Below, one piece after another: positions 37,444 to 46,007 of a DNA stretch of 64,000 nt. The notes beneath the pieces are model-generated. The model was not told the origin of the DNA, ran no database searches, and saw only the letters and a program-made list of their open reading frames with translations. The stretch spans positions 1 through 64,000 of the forward strand of contig NVUX02000076.1 of NCBI GenBank assembly GCA_002402045.2. Direction: 5' to 3'. Within the stretch, counting starts at the first letter, position 1, and every line of letters starts with the position of its first letter. Source of the stretch: Paracoccaceae bacterium. Its GTDB lineage: Bacteria > Pseudomonadota > Alphaproteobacteria > Rhodobacterales > Rhodobacteraceae. The position numbers and the translations under genes are program-made.

Positions 37444-38136
37444 TTATTTCGCCAGTTCCGTGGCTTGCTCCACCCAGTTATCTCGGCTCACACGGCCTTT
37501 GAAGCTCACCAAATGCTGGTCAGCCCAGCGAATTTCCTCGGCGGTCCAGCTCGCGATCTGGTCAAAGTGGAAAACTCCAGCCGCATGCAGCTCTTTCTCC
37601 AGCTTCGGCCCCACGCCTTTGATCTTCTTGAGGTCATCCGCCTTGCCGCCCCGCGCTTCATTTAAAAGCTCTGGCTTGGCCTCGCCCGCATCACCTTCAT
37701 GATCATGCGCAGCCGCTTTAACCTCAGCCTTGGCCTTCGCTTTCTTTGCTTTGGATTTTTTCGCAGCATCCGCTTTAGCTTTCGCGGCATCAGCCTTGGC
37801 AACCGCTTCAGCCTCGGCCGCAGCTTCCATCTCGGCCTCAGCGTTATCTTCGGCTTCCGCTACATCCGCCGCGTTATCCGGTGCCGCAATGCCCATCTCG
37901 GCCCGCGCTAGATCAACCGCGCGAATATCCACGCCACCCCGCGCCACCGTGCGGGCCTTACACATGAAAAATGCAAGCATTAGGCCAGCCAGCAGCACCA
38001 CAGCAAAAACCACAATGGCAGTTGGCCAGAAATCCACGAAAATCCATGAGAAAAACCCGACAACCAGGGCCGCTATTAGCGCCCACAGCCCTCCGGTTAA
38101 TATGCACTCATTGTCACTTGAATAATGCTTACTCAT
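37444..38136 (-). CDS. Membrane protein with the same helix-hairpin-helix-like tail as NuoE
   Basis: A 230-residue protein with two TM helices (about residues 11-55), a long Ala/Lys/Glu-rich linker (about 85-160), and a C-terminal domain of about 65 residues: 'DDLKKIKGVGPKLEKELHAAG', 'FHFDQIASWTAEEIRWADQH' and 'FKGRVSRDNWVEQATELAK'. This domain is closely similar to the C-terminal extension of NuoE, encoded immediately upstream. The K-G-V/I-G-P motif is typical of HhH modules used for protein or nucleic acid contacts. ATG at 38136 has GGGAGAG upstream. It probably works together with NuoE. Confidence 0.75.
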   Translation of the reverse strand: MSKHYSSDNECILTGGLWALIAALVVGFFSWIFVDFWPTAIVVFAVVLLAGLMLAFFMCKARTVARGGVDIRAVDLARAEMGIAAPDNAADVAEAEDNAEAEMEAAAEAEAVAKADAAKAKADAAKKSKAKKAKAKAEVKAAAHDHEGDAGEAKPELLNEARGGKADDLKKIKGVGPKLEKELHAAGVFHFDQIASWTAEEIRWADQHLVSFKGRVSRDNWVEQATELAK

Positions 38137-38172
38137 GTTTTTCTCTCCCAATGGATCGCTCAAATTCCCTCT

Positions 38173-39189
38173 TTAAGTCGCCAGCTCTTTGGCTTGGCTT
38201 ACCCAGTTATCCCGGCTTATCCGACCCTTAAAGCTCACGAGGTTCTCATCCGCCCACGCCACTTCCTTCTCTGTCCAGCTGGCGATTTGGCTGAAGTGAT
38301 ACACCCCGGCCCCGTTCAGCTCGTTTTCCAGCTTCGGCCCTATGCCCTTGATCATTTTAAGGTCATCGGCCTCGCCATTCGGCGCGCTCAAAAGCTCGGG
38401 CTTGTCATCATCGGAATAGGCCACCGCTGGCGCGGGCTTGGCTTTGGCCTTCGGTGTTGGCTTTTCAACCACCGCCGCTTGCTGCCCTACGGGCACCGGC
38501 GCCACCCAAAGCGGCACCTCGCTGCCATCAATCCGTTTCACGCTATCACCAATAGATACCGCCAGCGCCACAGAGCCATTATGCGCTTCGCCGGTTTTAT
38601 CTTTAAGCGACGTCAGCCCGCCTTTAGGCTCTGCTGCAAATCGGCCATTTTGTGGCCCAGGCTTAGGCACATTGCCCGCCGCGAAGTCCTTGAGCAATCC
38701 GCGCAGGGTATCCGCCGTCAGATCCTCATAATAATCCTTGCCCACCTGCGCCATCGGCGCATTGGTGCAAGCCCCGAGGCATTCAACCTCTTCCCAGCTC
38801 AGCTTGCCATCTGCACTTGGCAAATATGGCTTTTCGTTAATCTCTTCTTGGCACACGGCTATCAGGTCTTCCGACCCGCACAGCATACAAGACAGGGTTC
38901 CGCAAATCTGGATATGCGCCACAGAGCCCACGGGCTTGAGCTGGAACATGAAGTAGAACGTCGCCACCTCCAGCGCCCTAATATAGGCCATGCCGAGCAT
39001 ATCGGCGATGCCCTCAATGGCAGGCTTGCTCAGCCAGCCTTCCTGCTCTTGGGCCCGCCAAAGCAGCGGAATAATGGCCGAAGCCTGCCGCCCTTCAGGG
39101 TATTTTTTAATTTGCTCTTGGGCCCACGCCATGTTGGCGTTGGTGAAAGCAAAGCTTTCGGGCTGGTCTGGGGTTAGACGGCGTAGCAT
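38173..39189 (-). CDS. nuoE: NADH-quinone oxidoreductase subunit E with C-terminal extension
   Basis: Residues 1-170 are a normal NuoE with a thioredoxin-like [2Fe-2S] domain: '[10 protein letters not shown]' and '[10 protein letters not shown]' carry the N1a ligands. A Lys/Ala/Pro-rich linker (about 170-270) leads to an HhH-like domain ('[20 protein letters not shown]') ending at residue 338. Normal NuoE is about 165-240 residues. Its ATG overlaps the stop of the 727-aa gene (TAATG). A GTG start three codons upstream is less likely because the GGAG site would be too close. Confidence 0.95.
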   Translation of the reverse strand: MLRRLTPDQPESFAFTNANMAWAQEQIKKYPEGRQASAIIPLLWRAQEQEGWLSKPAIEGIADMLGMAYIRALEVATFYFMFQLKPVGSVAHIQICGTLSCMLCGSEDLIAVCQEEINEKPYLPSADGKLSWEEVECLGACTNAPMAQVGKDYYEDLTADTLRGLLKDFAAGNVPKPGPQNGRFAAEPKGGLTSLKDKTGEAHNGSVALAVSIGDSVKRIDGSEVPLWVAPVPVGQQAAVVEKPTPKAKAKPAPAVAYSDDDKPELLSAPNGEADDLKMIKGIGPKLENELNGAGVYHFSQIASWTEKEVAWADENLVSFKGRISRDNWVSQAKELAT

Positions 39190-41372
39190 TAACGGCACAT
39201 CTCCGCACTAAGGGTTACAACATCACGGGTGGCGGGCAAACTAATGACCCCCTCCGCTTCTAGCTCGCTGATCATGCCAAACGCAGTGGAGGAGTCTAGC
39301 CCATCCACTGGCAGCAGGGCGCCGAATTCAGCCGCCGTAATGCTACAATTGTTTTGCTTGATCAAGTTAATAAAGGTTTCACGCGGGTTCATTGGCACGG
39401 CCCCACCCGCCACACAAAGCGGCGCCCCCACGTTCAGCGTTTGCCCACCATCAGGGCTTGTCGCCTCGCCAGAGCCCATCATTTGGGTCAGTAGTTGCAT
39501 ACTGGTATTAAAATCCAGCCCCGCCGCTGAAATCAGCGCCGCCGCGTTGGCTTGCGTTACTTCGCAATTATTCGCCGCCAGCATAGCCAGCAGGCCCGCC
39601 CGAGGGTTATCGCTCGTCTCGACCGCCACTTCAACGGCTTCAACGGGCGTGATTACCGGCGTTTCTACGGCCTCCACAGGGCTTGTTTGCACAACCGCAA
39701 GCGCTGTGCCAGGCTCAGCACATAGCGCCAAATCAATCTGCACAATGCTGCTATCAGACATCAGCGTCGCCTCACCTTCAGACACCAGCTCATCAACAAT
39801 CCGAAAGGCCTGATCCATACGCAAGCCTGCGGTATCTGCCAATAAGCTTTCAGCAGTTGAGATCTCAAGCGCGCAGCCATTACCAATTACGGCTGCCAAA
39901 AAGCGCCCACGCGGGCTGCCGTCATTTTCAAAGGCCGTCGTAATTACGGGCAGCTCTACAGGCGTTTCCATCGGCGTAGCGGTGCAGGAGGCACCGGCAT
40001 AAATCAATATCCCGTCAACGTTGCTCATCTCGCCATTATGTTCCAGAAAATCAAAAATCGGCTGTGCATTCTCAGGCGTAAATCCGGCGGGCGGCAGCAA
40101 CTCTTGCATTTTCTCATTGTCAATCCGGCACCCGTTTTCAGAGAGAATCTGGCGTATCGTAGCGACCGCCGCCATATCAACGCCCAGCTCATCAGATACC
40201 GTTTCAACAGCTTGTTCAACAACGGCTTCGGCCTGAACAATAGGCGCGGCCCCGCCAGCTGAAATACAATACGGTGCTGAAAGCACCATGTTTTGCGCAT
40301 CTACCATGCCGGCAAACCCGTCCGAAATCATCTTCTTGGCAATAAACGTGGCAAAACTATGCGCGAGCCCGGCCTCTGCAAGATAGCCATCAGCCACCTC
40401 CATATTCAGCATACACCCGTTTTGCGCCATTACATCCACAAGGCCCTGAACACGGCTCATGCCAAACATGCCTGACCGGTCCATTTCGGTCGCTGGCGTT
40501 TCAGCAGATGCCGTCGCCGCCTCAGCTGTGGCCACTATTGCCATATCACCACTTGGCGTTTCGGTGCTCGGCTGCGCCGCAAGTGCAGGGCTGTTGGCCG
40601 ACACACAATAGGGCGTAGGCAGCAACATATTTTCAGCATCCACCATGCTGGCATACCCGTCCGAAATCATTTTCCGGGCCACAAAAGTCGCAAAGCTATG
40701 CTCAATTTCCGCCTCGATTAAAAAGGCATCCGGCGTTTCCATATTCAGCGTGCAGCTATTGGCGGCCATTACATCTACCAGCGCTCGCACGCGGCCCATG
40801 CCAAACATGCCCGAGCGGTCCAGCTCTGCCGACGCGCCAACAACTGCCGATGTTGCTTCGGCCACAACAGGCACCGCGCAATAGGCGCTATTCACGCTCA
40901 AAACACCGGCTTCAAAGGTCGCCATGTTGGCCGCGATCATGGGCCCCACAACAGCACCCACTTGCGCTTTGTTAACGCCACGATCGGTAAATATCTGCTC
41001 GGCATCAGCCTCGTTCATCGCGCAGCCATACTCTGCCATTACCGCAATAAATTGCTGCACATCGCGCTGGCCCAGCAGTGCTACCACAGGGTCTTCAGCT
41101 TCACAGCTGCCATCCACCAGGTTCAGGGTGTTGCCATCAAGCCGCACTTCACCAGCCGCCACCAAAGCCCCCACAATAGAGCGGGTCTCTTCGCGGGAAA
41201 AATCAAATCGTGGCAAAATATTGCTCGCCGCCGCTTCCGTTAGCACGCACTCGTTCCCTTTCAGGATAGAGCGAAACATTTCAACCCGCACAGGGTCAAG
41301 GGATTGCGCCATAGACGCGCTGGCCGTAACGGCCAAAATGCCCCCCGCTATAAGTGCTTTAATATTTGTCAA
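39189..41372 (-). CDS. Secreted 727-aa protein of eight tandem two-cysteine domains
   Basis: Not recognised. The signal peptide ends near residue 22 (ASASMA). The whole mature protein consists of eight domains of about 65 residues. Each has 'F/V..(I/V)...N.C.(L/I)' at its start and a single Cys at its end. The 16 cysteines pair as 42-90, 117-165, 207-256, 320-369, 415-463, 500-551, 603-653 and 676-726, and there are no others. Domains 3 and 4 are close copies, each preceded by 'DRSGMFGM'. Ala/Thr/Glu-rich linkers join several domains. It is translationally coupled to nuoE and to the 207-aa gene. A periplasmic scaffold stabilised by disulphides is likely. Confidence 0.8.
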   Translation of the reverse strand: MTNIKALIAGGILAVTASASMAQSLDPVRVEMFRSILKGNECVLTEAAASNILPRFDFSREETRSIVGALVAAGEVRLDGNTLNLVDGSCEAEDPVVALLGQRDVQQFIAVMAEYGCAMNEADAEQIFTDRGVNKAQVGAVVGPMIAANMATFEAGVLSVNSAYCAVPVVAEATSAVVGASAELDRSGMFGMGRVRALVDVMAANSCTLNMETPDAFLIEAEIEHSFATFVARKMISDGYASMVDAENMLLPTPYCVSANSPALAAQPSTETPSGDMAIVATAEAATASAETPATEMDRSGMFGMSRVQGLVDVMAQNGCMLNMEVADGYLAEAGLAHSFATFIAKKMISDGFAGMVDAQNMVLSAPYCISAGGAAPIVQAEAVVEQAVETVSDELGVDMAAVATIRQILSENGCRIDNEKMQELLPPAGFTPENAQPIFDFLEHNGEMSNVDGILIYAGASCTATPMETPVELPVITTAFENDGSPRGRFLAAVIGNGCALEISTAESLLADTAGLRMDQAFRIVDELVSEGEATLMSDSSIVQIDLALCAEPGTALAVVQTSPVEAVETPVITPVEAVEVAVETSDNPRAGLLAMLAANNCEVTQANAAALISAAGLDFNTSMQLLTQMMGSGEATSPDGGQTLNVGAPLCVAGGAVPMNPRETFINLIKQNNCSITAAEFGALLPVDGLDSSTAFGMISELEAEGVISLPATRDVVTLSAEMCR

Positions 41373-41992
41373 ATTAGCCCCCTGCGTTTGCCTAAAACGA
41401 TTTCAGCGCATCTATTATTAACGTCAATTATCCCTGTAAAAAACATATCTGAAGCGGCGTAAATCTCTAAAAGCCAAGCGCGCGGCTGGCTTTTCGGGTT
41501 TGGCTGCTCCGTTTCCATCCAATCATAATCGTTGCCGCTGTTTGCGGTGTTCCTTAACGTCGCCGCAACGCTTATCATATCTTGTATCCGGTCTATGCCA
41601 CCATCCATATCAGCGATGATCACCGCCAAATCGTTTGAAGCATAAAACTTAAGCAATGCCAGCTGAGCGCGCGTATCCGCAAGCACGGCCTCATGCTCGG
41701 CAAAGCCATCTCCCACCGAAATAGGAAACCGGCTGGTGGCTATTTCAAGCTCTGCATCGCTGATATCCGCCAACGTGCTCCGCGGCACAATGGTCAAATA
41801 TTCGCGGATCACATCAGAGCTGAGCTTCACGGCAATAACCGAATTTTCACACACCAATATTTCACGGTTTTGCAGATTGCCCGCAAATTGTGAATTCAAA
41901 GTCTTGCTAATAGAAAACGACTGCACGGCAACCACAACAGCTGTTGTGAGAGTCGCAAGGGCCATAATCCATTGTGCAAGGGCTTGGTTCAT
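41369..41992 (-). CDS. Membrane-anchored protein of unknown function between nuoD and the 727-aa gene
   Basis: Not recognised. A 207-residue protein with one N-terminal TM helix (about residues 7-25, '[20 protein letters not shown]') and a soluble, mainly helical remainder with two cysteines ('LVCENS', 'NRCAEIV'). The topology suggests a periplasmic or cytoplasmic domain on a single anchor. It overlaps nuoD upstream and the 727-aa gene downstream by ATGA, so the three are co-translated. Confidence 0.6.
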   Translation of the reverse strand: MNQALAQWIMALATLTTAVVVAVQSFSISKTLNSQFAGNLQNREILVCENSVIAVKLSSDVIREYLTIVPRSTLADISDAELEIATSRFPISVGDGFAEHEAVLADTRAQLALLKFYASNDLAVIIADMDGGIDRIQDMISVAATLRNTANSGNDYDWMETEQPNPKSQPRAWLLEIYAASDMFFTGIIDVNNRCAEIVLGKRRGLI

Positions 41993-43194
41993 CTGTCGAT
42001 TTCCCCAAAAACCACATCCATAGACCCGATTAGCGCCGCGATATCCGCAAGCTGATGCCCCGTTCCCATATGGTCCATTGCCGCCAAATGCGCATAGCCC
42101 GGCGCGCGGATCTTCACTTTGTAAGGCCGGTTAGAGCCATCCGCCACAAGGAAAACCGCAAACTCGCCCTTCGGCGCTTCCACCGCAGCATAAATCTCGC
42201 CCGCAGGCACATGAAAGCCCTCGGAATATAGCTTAAAGTGATGGATCAACGCTTCCATGCTGGTCTTCATTTCAGACCGCTTAGGCGGAGACAGTTTGCC
42301 CCGTTGCATCACGTCGCCACCAATGCATTCGTTTAGCTTTACAACAGCTTGCTGGATAATCTTGATGCTTTCGCGCATCTCGGCCATCCGCATTAGGTAG
42401 CGGTCATAACAGTCGCCATTTTTGCCAATCGGAATTTGGAATTCGAACTCGTCATAGCATTCATAGGGCTGCGCACGGCGCAAATCCCATGCCACGCCAG
42501 AAGACCGCAGCATCACACCCGTCATGGCGAAATCCAGCGCCATTTGCTCGGTCACAATGCCAATATCCACATTCCGCTGCTTGAAAATCCGGTTTTCGGT
42601 CAGCAGGTTCGCCATATCGTCCAGCACTTGCGGGAAGGTATGTGTCCATGCCTCGATATCCTCGATCAGCTTTTGCGGCAAATCTTGATGCACGCCGCCG
42701 GGGCGGAAATAGTTGGCGTGCAAGCGCGCACCACAAGCCCGCTCATAAAAGATCATCAGCTTTTCGCGTTCTTCAAAGGCCCAAACGTTTGGCGTCATCG
42801 CGCCCACATCCATGCCCTGCGAGCCCACATTCAGCAGGTGGTTTTGTATCCGGCCAATTTCACAAAACAGCACCCGAATAAGCGACCCACGGCGCGGCAC
42901 TTCCGCCCCTGTCAGCTTTTCAATCGCGAGGCAAAACGCGTGCTCCTGATTCATTGGTGCCACATAATCCAGCCGGTCAAAATACGGAATATTTTGCAAA
43001 TATGTCCGGCTTTCCATCAGCTTTTCTGTGCCACGGTGCAGCAGGCCCACATGCGGGTCGGCGCGCTCTACAATCTCGCCGTCCAGCTCCAGCACCATGC
43101 GCAGCACGCCGTGCGCGCTGGGGTGCTGTGGCCCGAAATTCAGGCTAAAATTACGGACCGATTTTGGGCCGGGGGTGTTTGATCCATCCATCAT
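41989..43194 (-). CDS. nuoD: NADH-quinone oxidoreductase subunit D
   Basis: A 401-residue subunit related to the hydrogenase large subunit, forming the quinone pocket. '[22 protein letters not shown]' is split here by the conserved H-P-x-A-H loop, '[14 protein letters not shown]' is present, and the C-terminus 'DVVFGEIDR' matches the family. Its ATG overlaps the sulfotransferase stop by 4 bases rather than following nuoC directly. Confidence 0.97.
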   Translation of the reverse strand: MMDGSNTPGPKSVRNFSLNFGPQHPSAHGVLRMVLELDGEIVERADPHVGLLHRGTEKLMESRTYLQNIPYFDRLDYVAPMNQEHAFCLAIEKLTGAEVPRRGSLIRVLFCEIGRIQNHLLNVGSQGMDVGAMTPNVWAFEEREKLMIFYERACGARLHANYFRPGGVHQDLPQKLIEDIEAWTHTFPQVLDDMANLLTENRIFKQRNVDIGIVTEQMALDFAMTGVMLRSSGVAWDLRRAQPYECYDEFEFQIPIGKNGDCYDRYLMRMAEMRESIKIIQQAVVKLNECIGGDVMQRGKLSPPKRSEMKTSMEALIHHFKLYSEGFHVPAGEIYAAVEAPKGEFAVFLVADGSNRPYKVKIRAPGYAHLAAMDHMGTGHQLADIAALIGSMDVVFGEIDR

Positions 43195-44045
43195 AGGGTC
43201 ACCATCTTATTAGTCCATTCACGCGGCAAGCCGCCAAATAGGTCTTCTACGAAATCATATTGCCGCTTCAGTTTGCGCTGAAAAACCATGCGAAGCAGCG
43301 GGTCCAGCGCCTTTGCATTACCTTTGTGCACAGCTTTGCTATAGCATGCAGGCTTTACAGAAATGCTCAAAAACCGGCATAGCTTCTCAATAGCTTCTTT
43401 TGAGAAAAGCCGCTCGAAAAACTCGATATGCAGTTGTTTTTTCGGCACGACCTCAAGCAATCCACCAATTCTTCCGCAATAGTCAGACTCGTTTGCAATA
43501 TTAGGGCGGGAATCACTCAGATATTGCTCAACAATGGCCTCAACGCCGCCCTTGCCAGCATCCATGCGGATATGAGACCAAAGCCGGTCAACCGGATCTC
43601 GCATTATATATACAAACCGCACGTTTTCAGCCATCCGCGACATGTGCTTTAGCATCGGCTTTGAGCAGCCCGCATAGGCTGGTGTAAAATCACCGACCAA
43701 CGCAACATCCGTCCGGTCATGCCCTATGTATTTGAGATAACGCCCATCAACCGCCGTTTGGCCATCAAACACATCCATCCATTCGTTCAAATCTGAAATC
43801 AACAGCGGCAGCCATGTGTTGTTTTTTGCATCTCGGTGGTTGGCAAGTTTTTTGCTTTCTCGCTGCACACGGCTCGTCGCGTCATCGCGATAAAAGCTGC
43901 CCATGCCTGAATCAAGAGAATCAAAGTAATGAAGCTCCTTCAGATTGCGGAAAAAACAGTCCTTGTGATCACGCAAATATGTCTGCAACCAACCGGTTCC
44001 AGATTTTGCGGCGCCAATGCCAAAAACGAGTGTTGGCTGGCTCAT
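43191..44045 (-). CDS. Sulfotransferase inserted between nuoC and nuoD
   Basis: A 284-residue PAPS-dependent sulfotransferase-fold protein. The 5'-phosphosulfate loop is '[19 protein letters not shown]' (residues 9-27) and the 3'-phosphate motif '[19 protein letters not shown]' is near residue 142. The C-terminal part has the usual basic, helical character. It most resembles heparan-sulfate-type sulfotransferases of bacteria, with carbohydrate or lipid acceptors possible. It overlaps nuoC and nuoD by exactly 4 bases on each side. There is no obvious link with complex I. Confidence 0.85.
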   Translation of the reverse strand: MSQPTLVFGIGAAKSGTGWLQTYLRDHKDCFFRNLKELHYFDSLDSGMGSFYRDDATSRVQRESKKLANHRDAKNNTWLPLLISDLNEWMDVFDGQTAVDGRYLKYIGHDRTDVALVGDFTPAYAGCSKPMLKHMSRMAENVRFVYIMRDPVDRLWSHIRMDAGKGGVEAIVEQYLSDSRPNIANESDYCGRIGGLLEVVPKKQLHIEFFERLFSKEAIEKLCRFLSISVKPACYSKAVHKGNAKALDPLLRMVFQRKLKRQYDFVEDLFGGLPREWTNKMVTL

Positions 44046-44647
44046 TTGGCCTCCACCTTCTCGTCACCCGGCAAAATATATTCCGCACCCTCCCAAGGGG
44101 ACATAAAATCAAACTGTCGATATTCTTGCACTAGGGAAACCGGCCGATAAACGCAGCGCTTTTCGGTTTCGTCATAATACATTTCAAGATAGCCGCTGGT
44201 CGGGAAATCTTTCCGCAGCGGGTGGCCGGTAAAGCCATAATCTGTCAGCAAACGGCGCAGATCAGGGTGGCCCGAAAACAGGATGCCATACATGTCAAAT
44301 GTTTCGCGCTCAAACCAGTTGGCCGAAGAATGAATGCTGGTAATGCTCGGGGCAATTTCACCATCCACAAGGTCCGCCTTTACCCGAATGCGCATATTGT
44401 GACGCATCGAAAGGAAGTGGTAAATCAGCTCAAAGCGTTTGGGCCGCTCGGGGTAATCCGCGCCAGTTATATCCATCATCTGGGTAAACAGGCAGTTTGG
44501 GTCCACCCGCAAAAACTCCACAAATGCCGGAATAGCCGCGGGCACAACATGCACCGTCAGCTCGCCATTGGCCACATTACAGTGGCGCACAGCGTCCTCT
44601 TGCTTCATTTCAATCAGGCTTTTCAGCTCGTTTAGCGCGTCTGACAT
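44042..44647 (-). CDS. nuoC: NADH-quinone oxidoreductase subunit C
   Basis: A 201-residue peripheral-arm subunit. '[22 protein letters not shown]' (split by the family D-Y-P motif), '[15 protein letters not shown]' and '[19 protein letters not shown]' are conserved. It lies 6 bases after nuoB and overlaps the inserted sulfotransferase gene by 4 bases. Confidence 0.96.
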   Translation of the reverse strand: MSDALNELKSLIEMKQEDAVRHCNVANGELTVHVVPAAIPAFVEFLRVDPNCLFTQMMDITGADYPERPKRFELIYHFLSMRHNMRIRVKADLVDGEIAPSITSIHSSANWFERETFDMYGILFSGHPDLRRLLTDYGFTGHPLRKDFPTSGYLEMYYDETEKRCVYRPVSLVQEYRQFDFMSPWEGAEYILPGDEKVEAK

Positions 44648-44653
44648 ATCAAG

Positions 44654-45187
44654 CTACCTTACAATCGTGCCGGTGCGGCGAATTTTGCGGTGCAGTTGCA
44701 GCACGCCATACATCAAGGCCTCTGCCGTGGGCGGGCAGCCCGGCACATATACATCCACCGGCACAATGCGGTCACAGCCGCGCACAACCGAATAGCTATA
44801 ATGGTAATAGCCGCCGCCATTGGCGCAACTACCCATGCTGATTACATAACGCGGCTCTGGCATCTGGTCATAGACCTTGCGCAGCGCCGGCGCCATTTTG
44901 TTGGTCAGCGTACCAGCCACAATCATCAAATCGCTCTGCCGTGGGGACGCCCTCGGGGCCGTGCCATAGCGCTCAAGGTCATAGCGCGGCATAGAGGTGT
45001 GGATCATCTCTACCGCACAGCAGGCCAACCCAAAGGTCATCCAGTGCAGGCTGCCCGTACGCGCCCAGTTAATAATATCCTCAGTGGAGGTCAGCAAAAA
45101 GCCCTTATCGGCCAGCTGGTCATTCATCATGCCCACAGCGCCTTCTTTATCAGCCCCTGCCACATTCATGCCGGTATCTATGCCCAT
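44654..45187 (-). CDS. nuoB: NADH-quinone oxidoreductase subunit B
   Basis: A 177-residue subunit that carries the terminal [4Fe-4S] cluster N2. The tandem cysteines lie in '[10 protein letters not shown]', and further ligands in '[15 protein letters not shown]' and '[12 protein letters not shown]'. ATG at 45187 overlaps the nuoA 3' end by 10 bases. The frame remains open upstream, but that part belongs to nuoA. Confidence 0.97.
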   Translation of the reverse strand: MGIDTGMNVAGADKEGAVGMMNDQLADKGFLLTSTEDIINWARTGSLHWMTFGLACCAVEMIHTSMPRYDLERYGTAPRASPRQSDLMIVAGTLTNKMAPALRKVYDQMPEPRYVISMGSCANGGGYYHYSYSVVRGCDRIVPVDVYVPGCPPTAEALMYGVLQLHRKIRRTGTIVR

Positions 45188-45543
45188 TCCAGCGCCCCTT
45201 TTCTCCACTCGTAAATAAAGCCAATGGTCAGCACCCCAAGGAACACCATCATCGACCAAAAGCCAAACAGCCCTACATGCTGAAACGATGCCGCCCAAGG
45301 GAACAGAAACGCCACCTCAAGATCAAAAATGATAAACAGAATCGCCACGAGGTAAAACCGCACATCAAACTTCATCCGTGCATCATCCATAGCATTAAAC
45401 CCGCATTCATAAGCCGATAGCTTTTCAGGGTCGGGCCGCCGCACGGCTACAATTATGGCAGAAGCCGTCAATATTATGGCCAGCACAATGGCAAGGCCAA
45501 AGAATATAGCTATGGGGAGGTATTCGCGTAAAAGGTCTGGCAA
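45178..45543 (-). CDS. nuoA: NADH-quinone oxidoreductase subunit A
   Basis: A 121-residue three-TM subunit. '[32 protein letters not shown]' (split at family positions) is diagnostic of NuoA/ND3. The start codon is TTG, with AAGGAG eight bases upstream; no ATG or GTG fits as well. It is the first gene of the nuo operon. Confidence 0.95.
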   Translation of the reverse strand: MPDLLREYLPIAIFFGLAIVLAIILTASAIIVAVRRPDPEKLSAYECGFNAMDDARMKFDVRFYLVAILFIIFDLEVAFLFPWAASFQHVGLFGFWSMMVFLGVLTIGFIYEWRKGALEWA

Positions 45544-45596
45544 TGGCCGCTCCTTTAGAGTTCACCCCAAAATCAGGGCCGGTAAGAGTCCTATCG

Positions 45597-45625
45597 GTTT
45601 TACCCCTGCCTTTTGCCGAGGTCAA
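45597..45625 (-). promoter_or_regulatory. Candidate sigma-70-type promoter of the nuo operon
   Basis: On the minus strand, TTGACC (45625-45620), a 17-base spacer and TAAAAC (45602-45597) precede nuoA. The predicted start is near 45590, giving a leader of about 47 bases. The FNR-type box centred at 45672.5 would then be near -82, in helical phase with usual class I activator positions. Confidence 0.5.
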
Positions 45626-45665
45626 CCAAACAAGCACGCAATCGCATACATTCATCATTCAGGAA

Positions 45666-45679
45666 TTGATGTAAATCAA
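45666..45679. promoter_or_regulatory. Perfect FNR/FnrL-type box upstream of nuoA
   Basis: TTGATGTAAATCAA matches the FNR consensus TTGAT-N4-ATCAA at every defined base. It lies between the terminator of the 51-codon ORF and the predicted nuo promoter. In Rhodobacterales FnrL is the oxygen-responsive regulator that binds such sites, so oxygen control of the nuo operon is likely. Confidence 0.7.
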
Positions 45680-45682
45680 CGC

Positions 45683-45722
45683 GCAAAAAATAAGGGGCGC
45701 TGCCTAGCCCCCCAGCCCCTTA
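45683..45722 (-). terminator. Intrinsic terminator of the 51-codon membrane ORF
   Basis: On the minus strand, TAAGGGGC pairs with GCCCCTTA (plus-strand positions 45715-45722 and 45691-45698), followed by TTTTTTG. The stem overlaps the stop codon of the small ORF. It separates that gene from the nuo operon promoter. Confidence 0.7.
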
Positions 45723-45875
45723 AGTGAACGCCAGCGCAAAACAAAGCAGCGCAGACAGCAGCGCCAACGTCTTGGGGTGCAATCCAAATGCCCCCCACAC
45801 GCACAGCGCCGCAAATGCTAGGTTCAAAACCTTCGCCGTGAGCAAGGCTTGCAGTATCATCATCATATAAATCAT
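45720..45875 (-). CDS. 51-aa small hydrophobic protein upstream of the nuo operon
   Basis: ATG at 45875 follows GGAAGAG. The 51-codon frame encodes two hydrophobic segments: 'MMMILQALLTAKVLNLAFAA' near the start and 'LALLSALLCFALAF' near the end, with a short polar turn 'GLHPKT' between them. It probably inserts in the inner membrane as a hairpin. A strong terminator sits at its stop codon, which supports a real transcription unit. No family recognised. Confidence 0.5.
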   Translation of the reverse strand: MIYMMMILQALLTAKVLNLAFAALCVWGAFGLHPKTLALLSALLCFALAFT

Positions 45876-46007
45876 AGTCTCTTCCTTCGATATAAAGTTG
45901 AGACTGGCCAGTCAGGAGCCGGTTGACCCCATGGGTTTAGTATGGTGGAGTGTTGATCTACTCGCACCAAAATGAAATTCCACGAATGACCATAGGATTT
46001 TCGATAG
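45876..46007. promoter_or_regulatory. Intergenic region with a 12-bp palindrome between the small ORF and the HTH-TPR gene
   Basis: GACTGGCCAGTC (45902-45913) is a perfect palindrome located between two divergent genes, one of which encodes an HTH protein. An operator for that protein is possible. No convincing promoter pair was assigned. Confidence 0.3.

Noticed and set aside
37681-37900. Alanine/lysine-rich repeats in the 230-aa protein as DNA tandem repeats
   Set aside because: They are a low-complexity protein linker without regular nucleotide periodicity.
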